From the NCBI GenBank assembly GCA_949825065.1, contig OX463856.1, forward strand, positions 14,755,238 to 14,819,237: a stretch of DNA of 64,000 nucleotides. Direction: 5' to 3'. Shown here piece by piece: positions 45,201 to 57,340 of this stretch; the first letter of the stretch is position 1, and each line of letters begins with the position of its first letter. Origin of the DNA: Odontocerum albicorne (taxonomy: Eukaryota; Arthropoda; Insecta; Trichoptera; Odontoceridae). Made by a program: the position numbers and the translations under genes. Under the pieces are notes generated by a model, which saw only the letters and a list, made by a program, of their open reading frames with translations, did no database searches and was not told where the DNA came from.

Positions 45201-48200
45201 AAAATTTGAGTAAAATTAATTAAGGTATTCCAATGACTTGATAGAGAGCTAATAATTGGGTGGATAATAGACTTCATTATTAACTTCCTAGTTTATTTTT
45301 AAATTTTCGACCTCATTGCACCTAAATAAATTAAATGCTGTTTCTACGTCCTGACCTACACTGAAATTGCTGTACGTTATACACAATCTTCTCCAGTCCC
45401 CTCGGCATTTCACTGTCTGAAAAGTCTGTGGCAGAGGCAGGCACATATCACTCTTCGCCTGGTTACTATAGCACATTGGTCTATTTCTACTCTTCCGACC
45501 CTCCATATTGTCAGTGAAAATGAGTCTCTATGCTCTTTTTGCACGATATGTGACTAAAGAATGTGACAAGTGCATAATCTTTAAAGCCTCTTCAGAGATA
45601 TATATGTAGAAGTTAATCTTAAATAGATTTTTGGATGTACTTTTCAGTATGAACACCTAGCAATCGTTATCAATATCACATCTCGAAAGAATCTATCCTT
45701 GATCTTTCTCTGGCTTTTACTTTTAACATTTTTGAGGCATACAGGAATATTGAGGAAATCTGGGTTTTTACAAGATGTATTCACTCCTTGATAGAAGTTT
45801 TTTTTAAGATCAATCCTAGCTTCAACACTTAAGCTGTGAAACCTTGCTGGGTTTTTAAGCATAATTTTTTATACATTTTATGGTAATATTTTGTTTGAAA
45901 TTGTAATCTATTACTATCCTGCTTATTCTTATGTCATTAGCTCGATTCTATTACAGTATTTTTAAACTGTAAAACAAAATGATGATTTATTCAACATATG
46001 TGTAAACAGGACTTCGTTAGGTTTTTGACACAAATTGTTATGTTGAAAATTCTGAAAAATAAGATTTTTGGAAATTATCATCAATTATCATTACCAACTT
46101 GCATATCTGGTAAATATTAGGAATTTTTATTTTAATTGAAAATAATATTTTCACACAATCAATAAATATGTAAGTGTTCAGATGCATGTACTCGTATATT
46201 GGAAGGAGTTTCAACTTTTAAATTGAAATGTCTCAGAAATATTAAAATGTTAGCTATCAATTTGTTTCAGAAACCCGACGATATTATCTTAGGAGACATT
46301 CTTTGTAGTCATTATTTTATCATTCTACTGATACTGTTAAAAACTAGTTTCTTTTAACTTTTATTTCATATTAGTGAATCTTTCATTTGGTAAGGCAACT
46401 CAGTATTATTTACTATCATTTTTCAGATATACCCGCGCTGAACGTGAGCTGAAGCAAGCCCGCCCTTATGGAGAGGGCTCCAAGATGTTCTACGAAAAGG
46501 CTGAAATTATAGAAGCACCCACAGCAACTCCTCACAAGCTTATTGTGGCCATCACTTCAGACAGAGGTTTGTATTTTTGTATTTCTATATCTTATTTTAA
46601 AGATACTGTTTCCACATTTTTATCGAAATTCACTTTCTAAACTAAATATATATTTTATAATTTTCAATAATATTAGACTGTTTGTACACTTTTTTAATAA
46701 ATAAATAAAAGAAGAATTGAATGTGTTTAACTATTAAAATATTCCAAAGAAAAACATTTTATTCTACTCTCCTATAAAATTTGCAAAATCGACATGGTGT
46801 CATATCTCTGGGGTATAGATTTTGTGAAGTATGACTAACTTAGCATTTATTTATCTGTATTTAATTTCACCAAAAGGCAATAAGTTATGATTAAGATCAA
46901 TAAGTTAAACAAGGATAAATTATTCTATCATTTTAATCCAGTCCCCCTAAAACTTCAAGTGTACATATTTCTGATCTCCAAGCTGTCAGAAACAATGGTA
47001 AGCATATTTGTCAAGTAAGCTGACTTCCAATGTTTGATTCCTATCAAAGCCATTTCTGAACTGATGTATTTAATCTGATTTTATATTTTTATGCACCTTT
47101 ATTTTATATTTTAATACGTTCAGTGCTAAAAATGCCTAAAGGCATTCTTATTAACTTTTGCTGGGTGCTTAAAACACCTATCGCTGTTCTAACTTTGGAT
47201 GGATTAAAAAACAAAAGACACTGGAGTAACCTAACTGTTAAGGTTAAGTGATAGGTTAAGGCATTAAATGTAGATTAAAGATATTGTAATTTGTTTAGTG
47301 AAACACTGTTTATTTCACTTTATATAACGTTATAACCCTACCAGTTTTAAAGTTTTCACCTCATCAAGTGGAATAAACAGTGTTTCACTAAACAAATTAC
47401 AATACATTTGTAATTTAATAGTGGATGTTTGACTGTGATAAGTAATTCTGCTAAACCAGAGATTTTATTTCTTCATTTATGCAACTTTTATGGTTTCTCT
47501 GTTGATATAACTACACAGTTGGTTCAATGGTAAAGGTGACTGACGGGAAATTAAATACAAGTCATTGTTTATTTTTAGTTTACATTACCTTTTATTCAAA
47601 ATACACTCCTTGTGAGTCAATAGAATACTGGAAGTGGTTGTAAAATTTTCTGAAGCACTCCTGAAACTCATTCTTCGGAATTGCTTCAACAATCGTGGTC
47701 AAAGCCTTCTTTATGTCTGAAATCGTGTCGAAACACTTTCCTTTCATCACCAATTTCAGTTTCGAGCCAATAGCCAGAAGTTGCATGGAGCCAAATCAGG
47801 CGAATATGGGGGATGATCGACACTTTTTTGGTCAAAAAATCGCGTATAATCTTGCTTTTGTGCACCGCTACATTGTCGGGCAACAAAGACCATGCCCTTT
47901 GTTCCCGGTATTCGGGTCGAACTCAAAGAATCCTGGCTCATAAACAATTCAAAACACTCAAATACACATCGGCGTTCACCATTTGACCTTCTGGCGTGAA
48001 TTCCTTGGTGATAATTCTTTTGGAAACAAAGAAAACGGTGAGCAGAGTTTTGATTCGGCACTTCTGCATGCGCAGTTTTTTCGATTTTGGAGATTGTGGA
48101 CCCTTCCATTCTGAGCTGTGGGCTCATTCTGAAAGTACCATGTTTCATCACCTGTTACAATGCTTGACATGAAGTCTGGATCCATATTAGCCGCTCTTTT

Positions 48201-51200
48201 CATGTCTCTGCAGTGCTCCACTCTGCAAACTTTTTGATCGTCAGTCAGCGTGTGACCTTTTGTTTGCCCAAAGTTTCCGTTAAATTGAGATTGGACGGTA
48301 GATTTAGGAATTTCTTGTGAGCAGTGAGCTCCTTGATGAGCCTAGTAGACGCACAATGACCATTTTGAAGCATTTCAGCCACTTTTTGAACATTTTCTTC
48401 AATTCGAACTGTCAATGATGGTCCAGGCCGTGGATGCAATGCTCTCTCTACCATCACAAAATCTTGCATATAACTTAAAAAAATCTTACGGCTCATTGCT
48501 TCACTACCATAAACAGTTTGAATCATTTCAAAAGTTTCTGTGGCACTTTTACCTAATTTAAAACAAAATTTAATGTTGGCACCTTACTCCATTGTTCATT
48601 TTCCAACCGAGACTCAAAAGGTACTATAATTTGTTACATCATTACGAATGAACCAGCGATGCCAGCGCTTTGAAACTTTTACGGAAGATAGTTGAAATGT
48701 GTCACTAGTTAACTAATTTATTCATCCACAGATGGCGTTGGTGGTTACTCGAAAATAAAATCAGTCACCTTTCCAATTGGATAGACTTTATGAATAAATG
48801 TGTTTAAATAGTTCAGGCATCACTTTCTGGAAATCCATAGTAAATAAAATAAAGATAAAACACTGACTTTGTTTTCTTTCTTTACATTTTTTAACATATC
48901 ACTATACACATTTCAACAGACAGTGTGTCCTCCTCAGGAGAGTTAGGTAAACTAATATAAATTTTACTTCCACTGTTCACGATCTTATGGGGAACAGAGT
49001 AATGAGTTATTATACAAATGTTATCTAAGGTCTTATGGAAAATAGAGTAAGACCATGGACAGTGTAAGTAACATGTAACTATCGCATCTGAAGAGGAAAC
49101 TATGACATTTTATCCCACTCTATCTTGGAATTGTCCCAATTTCTGACTGCACTGTACTTCTAATAGTGTCTGAATGGCATTCATTGGAGGGGTATCGGTT
49201 TACAGTACATTGTGTAGAATTCTTCTTCTCTGTCTTAATAAATCCTCTATAAACATTTTTTCCGATTCCCAATTTTAATCCTAGTCTAGTTCTGAATCAA
49301 CATTGTACCCATTGTATTTTATTCTTATTTTAGAATCAATGTCTGTTTATTAGGGATATTATCTCTCCATCTTTAAAGCAATCTTTCAAGAAGTCTGCTG
49401 CCAGAGAATGTACCATATAGCATAATATGGGGAATTTTTGCATTCTTGCCATTTGCGCAGGTGCATATCAGTGTGTGTTTTGTTTTCCCCATATGTATAT
49501 ATCTTCTATTTCGCAGATTTCTCTGATACTAGCATTTTTCTATGCCTTAGAGTTTTTCTGTTTATCGCTCGAACAGTCCTCATATCTAAGTGGCACAACT
49601 ACTTCAAATGTATAATTATGTTGATTCTCTGCTGTTATATATTAGTTGTATTCCATAAATTCTAAGAATCTCAATGGAAGGCTGGAGCAAATTTTGTAAC
49701 CGAGTCTGAACAGTCTAATGGGTCAAAAACTGTTATACAGTGGGAAATTCTATTTTCCTTGTAGAATCACGAAATGTATCCAGGGTAGTGTCTTAAATAT
49801 GTGAGATTATAAATTGGATTATTTTTTTACAGGTCTGTGCGGGGCTGTGCACACTGGTGTCTCCAAGGTTATCCGTGGTGACCTGTCTTCTCCTGAAGTG
49901 GCAGCCAATACCAAGGTGATCTGCGTGGGTGACAAGTCTCGTAACATTCTCCAGCGTCTCTACAGCAAGAACATCATGCTTGTTGCCAATGAGGTAACAT
50001 GTCTTCAATATTTTTTTATTATTTTAGAATATCAACAGGCGTCCTACCATACAACATTTGTTTTTCATAATTGCATCGTTGAGTAAACTACCAAGTTGTG
50101 TTGACTTGACTGTAATATTCACATAAGGAAAAATCTGTTTAACCCAGAGTGATCTCATTTATACATGTTTTAGCATTTATCCATTGCATTAGTATTGAAT
50201 TTGGGAAAAAATTCTTAATGGTCACCAGTTTCTACTGTACTCTTATGTATCTAGGGCCAAGTTTCACTTTGTAATGTATTTACAAATTCTTTCTTCTCTT
50301 GGCCATTTTCGAGAGATCTTTTTTAAGCGCACATAAAAGAGTTCATTGGATGTTTAAATAATGGGAAGGAATTAAGCTAAGGTTATGTATGATCTGTAAG
50401 AGATGAAACTTTTATGGTACTTTAAAGTAGTGTTGTGTTGTATTAGATTTCTTTTTAAAGAATGTGTTTGTGCCACTTGTCTAATGGTTGGCGTGTTCAT
50501 TAAGCAACCTTTTTTTATTCATGGTTTGATATTCAGTGAGCTCTCAGTAGGTTTATCTTATTACATACTTCTTCTGCCTCTTCCTATAGATTATGATCTG
50601 TTTGTTCCGCTTGTTCCCCTTCTTGTGACGTGGATTGCCAGCTGTCACGCCATCTCTTCGGAGGTCTTCCCGGTAATCTTCTTCCGGCTGGGTTCCCTTG
50701 AAGGGCGACACGTGGTAGTCTGTCGTCTTGTATTCTGTTTACATGTTCGTTCCAGTATCGCCTTCGTTGTCTTCCTCACCTGACGATGTCTTCCATACCA
50801 CACTTTCTCCTTATTTCGGTGTTTCTGATTCTGTCTCTTAGTGTGTTTCCGGTTATACATCTCAGTGTTTTCATTTCCGAGGTTCTCAGGAGAGATTTTG
50901 TTCTAGATGTGTCTACTCTGGTCTCTATTCCGTAGGTGGCTATCGGTCTCACACATGTCTTGTATATTCTGACTTTACTTTCTATTCTCATGTTTATTAT
51001 TCCACACCGGTGTTCTTAGGCATCCCGATATTGCAGCCGCCTTATTGACCTGTCTCAAGGTTTCATCATACAGATTTCCATTGCTACTGATGCTCACTCC
51101 AAGATACCTAAACTCCATCACTTGCTCTATTATTTTGTTATTCACTGCTAGTTTGCATCTCACCGGGGTCTTAGATATTGTGAGGCTCTTTATTTTGTCC

Positions 51201-53537
51201 GTGGATATCTATTATTACATACCATCTCACCATATATTTTAAGATTGCTATAGTCGATTATATTTATTGGATTGTCAGATTTTCTCAATCTTGTAGATTG
51301 TTGAGCATGCAAAGTATGACTTTGGTTGCCGAGGTCTAATTTCCAAATGGGTATGTAATTTTTATAAAATTGCACCACGTAGCAGCAGGTTATATTTTCA
51401 TATTTATTTCACATGAATTTACACTTTTGTTTAAATTGAGAACATCAGCTTATTATGTTTTCAGAATGTATTGACTTCATTAGTTGGTGAAATTTCCAAA
51501 TCATTTTTTATTGCCTTGTCTCCAATTAGCTGCGTAGTATTAAATTATTATGTTCTCTTATTATGTTCTATTTACAACATATATTTGCCAGTCGTTATCG
51601 ACCATTCACCAGTTACAGATGAACCATAAAAGTTTTGGTAGTCCAGTTCACTGGGGTTCATGTATAACTTTGTTTATTATATGATAATATTCATTAATTT
51701 CTATGAACTCATGCATTTTTCAGGTTGGTCGCCTGCCACCCACATTCTTGGATGCAGCTAAGCTGACCATCGCCATCCTGAACTCTGGATATGATTTTTC
51801 CTCCGGCAAGATTGTGTATAACAGGTTCAAGTCTGTGGTGTCTTACTCACAGGCTGACCTCCCACTCTTCAGTCAGGCTGCAATTGAGGTAATCTTTAAA
51901 ACTGTTGTAAATTTGATTTGTCATATTTCAAAGTTAAAATTTAAAGTTCAATGTAGGGCTTGGCAACCTTGTAATGAGATTGGTTAAATTGAGGATTGAA
52001 AAGTTTTTCACAAGGTATCATAAAAATTGAATAATAATCTTAATGTAAACATATTTATTATTATTTGCTAATGATATGGTACTTTTTACAGTTTTTAATG
52101 TTTTACTTAACACTTACTATGAGAACCGAAATTAATCAAGGCTGACTTATCAAGGTTATGTATAAAACATCACAAATAAAGCCTTAATTGTTTTACCTTG
52201 ACCTTGGTTTAATTTATCTGTAGAGAGGTAAGAAAAAATGAAATAAATTTCTGTATGCAGAAGACATGGTTATGGTTGCTGAAAATTGAGGTGATTTAAG
52301 GGATTTGATAAGTGAAAGATGTTTAGTAAATTGAGGTGATTTAAGGGATTTGATAAGTGAAAGATGTTTAGTACATTGAGGTGATTTAAGGGATTTGATA
52401 AGTGAAAGATGTTTAGTAAATTGAGGTGATTTAAGGGATTTGATAAGTGAAAGATGTTTAGTAATTTGAGGTGATTTAAGGGATTTGATAAGTGAAAGAT
52501 GTTTAGTAAAATGGTTGAAAATAAATGTAGCAAAATCAAAGGTTATGGTTATAGGAAGAGGTGTAGTAAAAAGTATGTGCGCGTTGTATGGGTTAACTTA
52601 AAGGAACTGGAGCAGGTTGATGAGTTCTGTTATCTGGGCAGTATATTTACGTGTGATGGGCGAAAGGGACATTGGAAGAGGGTAGCGACAGGGAACAAGG
52701 TTAATGGAGCACTTAATATATTATACAACTCTGCAATATCAACAGTACCAAAAATTACAATACATAATAGTGTGTGGTGCCCACCTTGGCATATGGAAGT
52801 GAATCTTGGACTTGGCAGTAGGATATAAGTAAGATTAATGATGTGGAGTAAAATTAATGCTGTGTAAGATTAATGCTCAATAATTTGTGGTATGTCAATA
52901 TAAGAAAGAAGGCAGAATGAAGACATCAGAAATGACTGCATGGATAAAATTAATGTTATTAGTAAGATGAAGAAAGGAGTTAAGATGATTTGGACATGTG
53001 GACAAAATGAATGATGAAAAAATGACTAAACGAGTATACAAGTCAGAATCGTAATGTGTGTGTGTAGAAGATGTAGATTGAGGAAAACAAAACTGGATCA
53101 AATGGACCAGATTTTAAAAGAAGGTAAAGTGAGGAGTGTGAATAATAGGAAATTGTGCATGACGAGATGTATGAATGTGAAGTAGGCGAAAGTTGTGTGC
53201 TTGGATAGAAAAGTTTGGAAATCTGTTGTGTATTTATGTATTTTTTTTTTATTATATATTATTATTTCAGGCTGCTCCAAAATTGGCCGTCTATGATTCT
53301 TTGGACTCTGATGTGATCAAGAGCTATTTGGAGTTCTCCATCGCTTCTATGCTCTACTATGCCATGAAGGAGGGCGCGTGCTCTGAGCAGTCCTCGAGGA
53401 TGAGTGCCATGGACAATGCCAGTAAGAATGCTGGAGAGATGATTGATAAGCTCACCCTCACATTCAACAGAACCCGACAGGCTGTCATCACAAGAGAACT
53501 TATTGAGATCATTTCTGGTGCTGCGGCTTTGGCTTAA
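42296..53537 (+). CDS. ATPsyngamma: Mitochondrial ATP synthase F1 subunit gamma, 5 coding exons
   Basis: Gamma is the central rotor stalk of the mitochondrial F1 motor. It turns inside the alpha3-beta3 ring and couples proton flow through Fo to ATP synthesis. Coding exons are 42296-42459, 46427-46566, 49833-49993, 51724-51888 and 53271-53537. All introns are GT-AG and the joined frame is 298 codons plus TAA, the usual animal length. Residues 1 to about 25 form an Arg/Gln-rich mitochondrial presequence. The family N-terminal helix follows ('[18 protein letters not shown]'). Then come '[17 protein letters not shown]' (the SDRGLCG motif, split by intron 2), '[16 protein letters not shown]', and the C-terminal helix signature '[20 protein letters not shown]' with '[20 protein letters not shown]'. 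No stop or missing block is seen, so it should be functional. The ATG follows directly after a splice acceptor, implying an upstream noncoding exon. Introns hold several transposons on both strands. Confidence 0.97.
42506..42804. mobile_element. hAT-type MITE (299 bp) in ATP synthase gamma intron 1
   Basis: The termini CAGTGGTTCTTAACTTTTT and (complement) CAGTGGTCTTTAACCGG are flanked by 8 bp copies GCCTAAAG and GCCTGAGG (6 of 8 identical), as expected for hAT insertion. Inside, 'cggagcac' recurs near both ends. Non-coding. Confidence 0.85.
43138..44432 (-). mobile_element. Mariner-like element, full length (1295 bp), with mutated catalytic residue
   Basis: Inverted ends CAGGGTCTTTCAATA are flanked by TA on both sides. 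The minus-strand transposase starts near 44320 ('[18 protein letters not shown]', DUF4817-type HTH). It continues with '[17 protein letters not shown]', '[15 protein letters not shown]' (first Asp), and '[16 protein letters not shown]', where the family normally has an Asp just before the Gly (QDGA; here HAGA). '[18 protein letters not shown]' carries the third acidic site. Frameshifts occur near 44150 and 43660. Inserted in ATP synthase gamma intron 1. Confidence 0.9.
44435..46426. other. Right part of ATP synthase gamma intron 1
   Basis: AT-rich intron without recognisable coding or terminal repeats. It ends in 'tttttcag' before exon 2. Confidence 0.45.
47255..47404. repeat. Foldback MITE, copy 2 of 3 (inverted)
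   Basis: A palindrome at 47283-47404 has arms 'attgtaatttgtttagtgaa' and a centre 'taaccctaccagttttaa'. The left flank 'aggcattaaatg' is the complement of the right flank of copy 1 ('gttaatgcct'), so this copy is inserted in the opposite orientation. In ATP synthase gamma intron 2. Confidence 0.72.
47524..48782 (-). mobile_element. Mariner, nearly full length, degenerate
   Basis: Both ends share AAAGGTGACTGA. The minus-strand transposase starts near 48591 with '[18 protein letters not shown]' after an early stop, then '[14 protein letters not shown]'. It continues '[18 protein letters not shown]' (first Asp), '[17 protein letters not shown]' (second Asp kept in 'DN'), '[17 protein letters not shown]' (third Asp) and a C-terminus '[15 protein letters not shown]'. 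At least four frameshifts. Inserted antisense in ATP synthase gamma intron 2. Confidence 0.88.
48783..49832. other. Right part of ATP synthase gamma intron 2
   Basis: No recognisable gene or repeat. Ends at the acceptor 'tttttttacag'. Confidence 0.45.
50590..51180 (-). mobile_element. LINE reverse transcriptase C-terminal fragment (another family)
   Basis: The minus strand gives '[18 protein letters not shown]', '[16 protein letters not shown]', '[18 protein letters not shown]', '[18 protein letters not shown]' and '[17 protein letters not shown]', then 'GRPPKRW'-like sequence. This is the thumb and C-terminal part of a LINE ORF of a family different from the copy at 52240. Frameshifts near 50980 and 50780. 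In ATP synthase gamma intron 3. Confidence 0.8.
52240..53220 (+). mobile_element. LINE fragment with internal minisatellite
   Basis: Starts with 'EDMVMVAEN' (just after the catalytic box), continues through a repeated segment (52284-52505), then '[12 protein letters not shown]', '[18 protein letters not shown]', '[15 protein letters not shown]' and C-terminal pieces up to '[13 protein letters not shown]'. It lies in ATP synthase gamma intron 4, sense orientation, and stops about 50 bp before the last exon. Confidence 0.8.
52284..52505. repeat. Minisatellite, 45 bp x 5
   Basis: Five near-identical units contain 'ttgaggtgatttaagggatt' and 'tgataagtgaaagatgttta'. The unit is a multiple of three (15 codons) and derives from the LINE segment encoding '[13 protein letters not shown]'. 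Copies differ only at the junction base before 'ttgagg'. Confidence 0.95.
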
Positions 53538-53956
53538 AGAGTATTTAGGCAGAAATATTAGCAGCCCAACATCATCATCAGTGGCTTGTTTCATCCTAAA
53601 CCTTTTTTATAGTTGTCAAAAAAAAAAAATGACTTGTTGAATTACAATTAAGCATTGTTTTTTTTTTCTGAGCATCTAATTATGATAAATGAATGATAAT
53701 ATTTATTATTCAGTTTCTTATTTTACATTTATGCAATATTGTAATTTAATAAGTCATTGCAACTTTATGTTTGTACATAAATGGATGCATTTACTTTTTC
53801 TGGTTGTAAAATTGTTTCTTTTCATTCCGAGTAGAATTTTTTCTGAGGATGTCACGAATTTGAACAGTTTTATGACTAGAAAGCCAGTGCTGCTGTTGGC
53901 GTTTTAGAAATCGTGAATATATTGTAACATCTTATTTAAAGATACTAAAAGTGTAA

Positions 53957-53962
53957 AATAAA
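53957..53962 (+). terminator. Polyadenylation signal of ATP synthase gamma
   Basis: AATAAA lies about 420 nt after the stop codon. It is the only clean hexamer I see in this 3' region. Confidence 0.6.
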
Positions 53963-54125
53963 TAATGAAAATCCTTTTTTTTTTTATTTATCTTCATTTC
54001 CAAACTATTCTCAATCCACTTATTGTATTTATGATGGGCGTAACACTCTCAGGGTCCTGAGGTTGACTGGGTCTTTAGCAATAATGCAATATGTTGAACG
54101 GTTTTCCTGATGAAGCGGACACATA

Positions 54126-55402
54126 TCAGGTAAATATGAAACGGTTTTTTTTTACAGAAAATACACATTTATTATATGAAAATGGTAAAAAATATTTTAT
54201 TCAAAGTATTGCCCATCGCTAGCTACACATTTTTCCCATCTCTCTGGCAATTTGTGGATGTCACGCCAAAAAAACTGTTGCTCTTTTGAGGCAAACCAAT
54301 CATCGAGCCATTTTCATACATTTTCGTAAGAAGTGAAGCGCTGCTCAGCAAGTGCGTGTCCCATCGATACAAATGAGTAGTAATCGGATGGAGCCAAGTC
54401 TAGTGAGTAAGCCGCATGCGAAAGTATTTGCCAACTAAACGCCTCAATCGTTTCCTTGACCGGTTTTGCTGTGTGCGATGGTGCATTATCATGAAGCAAA
54501 ATAACTTTGTGTTACCTCTTTTAATTTTCTGGTCATTTTTCGCGCAATGCTTGGTTCAAATCCATCATTTGTTGTCGGTAGCGTTCAGTATTAACGGTTT
54601 CGCCAGGTTTTATTTAGCAGCTCATAATAGATAACACCCTTCTAATCCCACCAAACAGAGCATTGTCTTCCGTCCATAGCGATTGCAGTCGATGTCGCTG
54701 GTTTGCTTGGAGTTACCCATGATCTTTTACGCTCTTAATTCTCGAAATATATCCATTTTTCATCGCCAGTCACAATTCGATGGAGAAATGATTTTCTTTT
54801 GTACCTGGCGAGCAGCATTTCGCAAGTGGTTTTTCGGTTTTCCTGCTGTCTTTCATTCAGTTCATGTGGAACCCATTTTCCCACCTTCTGGATCTTTCCC
54901 ATGGCTTTCAAACGTATGGAGACGGCTTCTCGTGTCACATTTAATTGATCCGCGGATTGTTGTTGCGTTTGAGCGTCATCCTCATCCAACAATGCTTGCA
55001 ATTCGGCGTCTTCAAACTTTCTCGGTGGTCTTACAAGTTCTTCATTTCTCACGTCATAATTGCCACTTTTGAATTTTTTAAACCACTCAAAGCACTGTGA
55101 TTTATCAAGAGTATGCTCACCGTAAGCTTTGACAAGCATTCAATGTGATTCTGCAGCAGTTTTCTTCAAATGGTAACAGAAAATCAATGCTATCTGCAAA
55201 TCGTAGTTTTCAGGCACAAAAACAGACATGTTCAACGCTATGAAAACATATGTAGTTGTATTAAACTTGTATTGTTGTGAGTTAAAAGTCTTTGACAAAT
55301 GTAAACACAAGAAAAAGGCGCCAATGACGCGGTTTAACAGTCATTACATTGACAACTAGAGCCATCTATGAGCAAATTCCGGTTTCATATTTACATACCT
55401 GG
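54126..55402 (-). mobile_element. Classical mariner (Mos1-like TIR), full length (1277 bp), degenerate
   Basis: The ends TCAGGTAAATATGAAAC and (complement) CCAGGTATGTAAATATGAAA are flanked by TA. The minus-strand transposase has 'HTLDKSQCFEWFKKFKSG', 'LVRPPRKFEDAELQALL', 'VGKWVPHELNERQQENR' (WVPHEL) and 'FLHRIVTGDEKWIYFEN' (first Asp). It continues 'MLHDNAPSHTAKPVKE' (second Asp) and 'YSLDLAPSDYYSFVSMGH' (third Asp). Frameshifts around 54730 and 54500 and near 54300 separate the pieces. This copy keeps all three acidic residues. It is the parent type of the deleted copy at 4632-5237. Confidence 0.92.
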
Positions 55403-55439
55403 TAAGAATGGAATAGATTTCCTCTGGGGTGTTGGCATG

Positions 55440-55640
55440 CTGATGGCATAGAGGCATTGAAGAGGATTCTCAAGTTACATTATTTGATAATTAAATGTAC
55501 TGTTGATTATTGTAACTTAAGCACGCTTATTTTTGGTCACTTAATGGCGACACAAAACGCAGAAAACAGAATTGGTGAAACATAATATATTGTACATTCA
55601 GGCTCCAACCCAAATTCTATATATTTTGAGAAAACATAAT
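55440..55640 (+). mobile_element. Possible L2/CR1-like reverse transcriptase scrap
   Basis: Plus-strand reading 'VKCTVDYCNLSTLIFGH' and 'MATQNAENRIGE' resembles the 'DYCNSLL.G.P...LQ..QN.AAR' block of L2/CR1-type LINEs, the same block seen clearly at 56770 on the other strand. Very short. Confidence 0.35.
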
Positions 55641-55646
55641 TAATGT

Positions 55647-55765
55647 CATTTGTTTTATCAAACATTGTTTATTCCATTTTTTTGTGTTTGATAAAACAAA
55701 TTACAATGTTTAAACCTCCACAATGTTAATGCCTAAACTATAAACAATATATCAATAATGTTTTA
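55647..55765. repeat. Foldback MITE, copy 3 of 3 (shortened)
   Basis: The arms 'catttgttttatcaaac' and 'gtttgataaaacaaatt' surround a deleted centre. The right flank 'aaacctccacaatgttaatg' matches copy 1 at 4448. Confidence 0.7.
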
Positions 55766-56159
55766 ATAACAATTATGTTCATAATGTATGTGGACTTCTG
55801 TATACTAATGATATGGTTATAGGAGCTGTATGAGAGTTGCCTAGTAAAAGGTTAAATTAATATAGTGAAATCAAAGGTTATGGTTATAGAAAGACATGTG
55901 GTAAAATATGTACGGTGTATAATAATAATCATGTAAGGAAAATGTATATAGCGCTGATTAAAGAGCAAATTCTCAAGGGCACTCTAACTCGGTATTCTAT
56001 TATAATTATAGAGTAATTTTCACTTCGTGACTCTAGATTTCTATATGGGAATAAATCCGCATTTTTAAACTACTATAATTAAGCTATTGTTATTTAAATT
56101 TCTATAAAAATAATCATCACTTTTTCCAAACAAATTAATGTATTGAATTACAAATTCGT

Positions 56160-56220
56160 TATATACAGTACAGCCTGTTTATTTTACTGCCAATTGGCAA
56201 TTTCTTTCAACATAACACAA
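56160..56220 (-). mobile_element. SINE tail fragment
   Basis: 'acagtacagcctgtttattt' and 'ttggcaatttctttcaac' correspond to the tail of the minus-oriented SINEs. Degraded, no head. Confidence 0.4.
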
Positions 56221-56224
56221 ATAT

Positions 56225-56810
56225 ATAAATGAATATATATGTTTAAACTAGATGATAATAAAAGGACAATTTATATAGTGCCTTTTAGAGAGCAAAACTT
56301 TTCTCAAGGGCGCTCCAACTCAGGATTTGAACCCACTCATAAATTTGGATAAGACCTCCCAAAAAGGATTCTCTTTAAGTGCTTCCTAAATCTGCGCACG
56401 TAAACCATATCTCTGAAAGCAGACCATTCCACATCACAGGACCAGTAACGGCAAAAGCTTTATTATAATATAACCCTATTGGATTGATGTGGAACAGCCA
56501 ATTTATTAGATGTAAAAGAAATGAATCTCAAAAGTTCTATTTCTCTCCGAAGGAACATCCCTCCAACACAGAAAAATACAATTGAGACATTCCATTAAGG
56601 GACTTGAATACAAAAAGGTTAAGTTTGAAATCAATCCATTCCTGACACTTAAGCCAGTGTAGATCTTTTAGATGAGGACCAATATTGGAATATTTATGAC
56701 TACCACATACAAGCCTAGTAGCTACGTTGAAAACAGACTGGAGTCTAGAAATTTGTGAATCAGGCAAATCAGAATAAATAGAGTTACAATAATCCAGACA
56801 AGATCGTTAA
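56225..56810 (-). mobile_element. L2/CR1-like LINE 3' fragment
   Basis: From 56806 down the minus strand reads 'CLDYCNSIYSDLPDSQIS', 'RLQSVFNVATRLVCGSHK', 'KDLHWLKCQEWIDFKLN' and 'VFKSLNGMSQLYFSVLEG'. After shifts it reads 'KAFAVTGPVMWNGL' and 'FRKHLKRILFG'. These are the ordered C-terminal motifs of L2/CR1/Rex-type reverse transcriptases ('DYCN', 'LHWLP', 'FKCLNG', 'GP..WN.LP', 'FK..LK..LF'). Confidence 0.82.
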
Positions 56811-56829
56811 ACATACATGTATGGGCTGA

Positions 56830-57340
56830 CTCCGAGAAACTGGAGCAGGTTGATGAGTTATTTTATCTTGGCAATATGTTTCTGTGTGATGAGCGAGATG
56901 AAAGGGACATTGAAAGAAGTGTAATATATACAAAAACCGTGTTATATCAAAAGTAGTAAAAATTATAATACATTTAGTAATAGTGTGCTGATGCCCATCT
57001 CGATGTATGAAAGTAATGCTTGGACTTTGCAGAAGAACGATATAAGTGAGATTAATGCTATACGTGCACTAAGTAATAATTGTGCATTGTCAATATATGA
57101 AACAACATAGTATAAAGACAGAAATTAATGCATGGATAAATTGGATGTTTTAAGTAAGATGAAGAAAGGAGTTTTTAGATGGTTTGGACATGGAAAGAGA
57201 ATGAGTGATGAAAGAATGACTAAGTGAATACAAGTCACAAGTGCAAGGTGTGTGTGGAAGATATAGACTGAGGAAACATGGCCGGATCAAGTTGTCAAGA
57301 TTTTGAAAGAAGTTAGCGTGGGCAATATAAATGTTTGGGA
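56830..57340 (+). mobile_element. LINE 3' fragment
   Basis: Plus-strand pieces 'LRKLEQVDELFYLGNMFL', 'CDERDERDIERS' and later 'KMKKGVFRWFGHGKRMSD' match the common LINE family (compare 52600-53000). Stops and frameshifts present. Confidence 0.65.

Noticed and set aside
47695..47943. Plus-strand open frame in ATP synthase gamma intron 2
   Set aside because: It is the antisense of the mariner transposase at 47524-48782.
52270..52539. Minus-strand repeat protein '[15 protein letters not shown]'
   Set aside because: It is an artefact of the 45 bp minisatellite, whose unit is a multiple of three.
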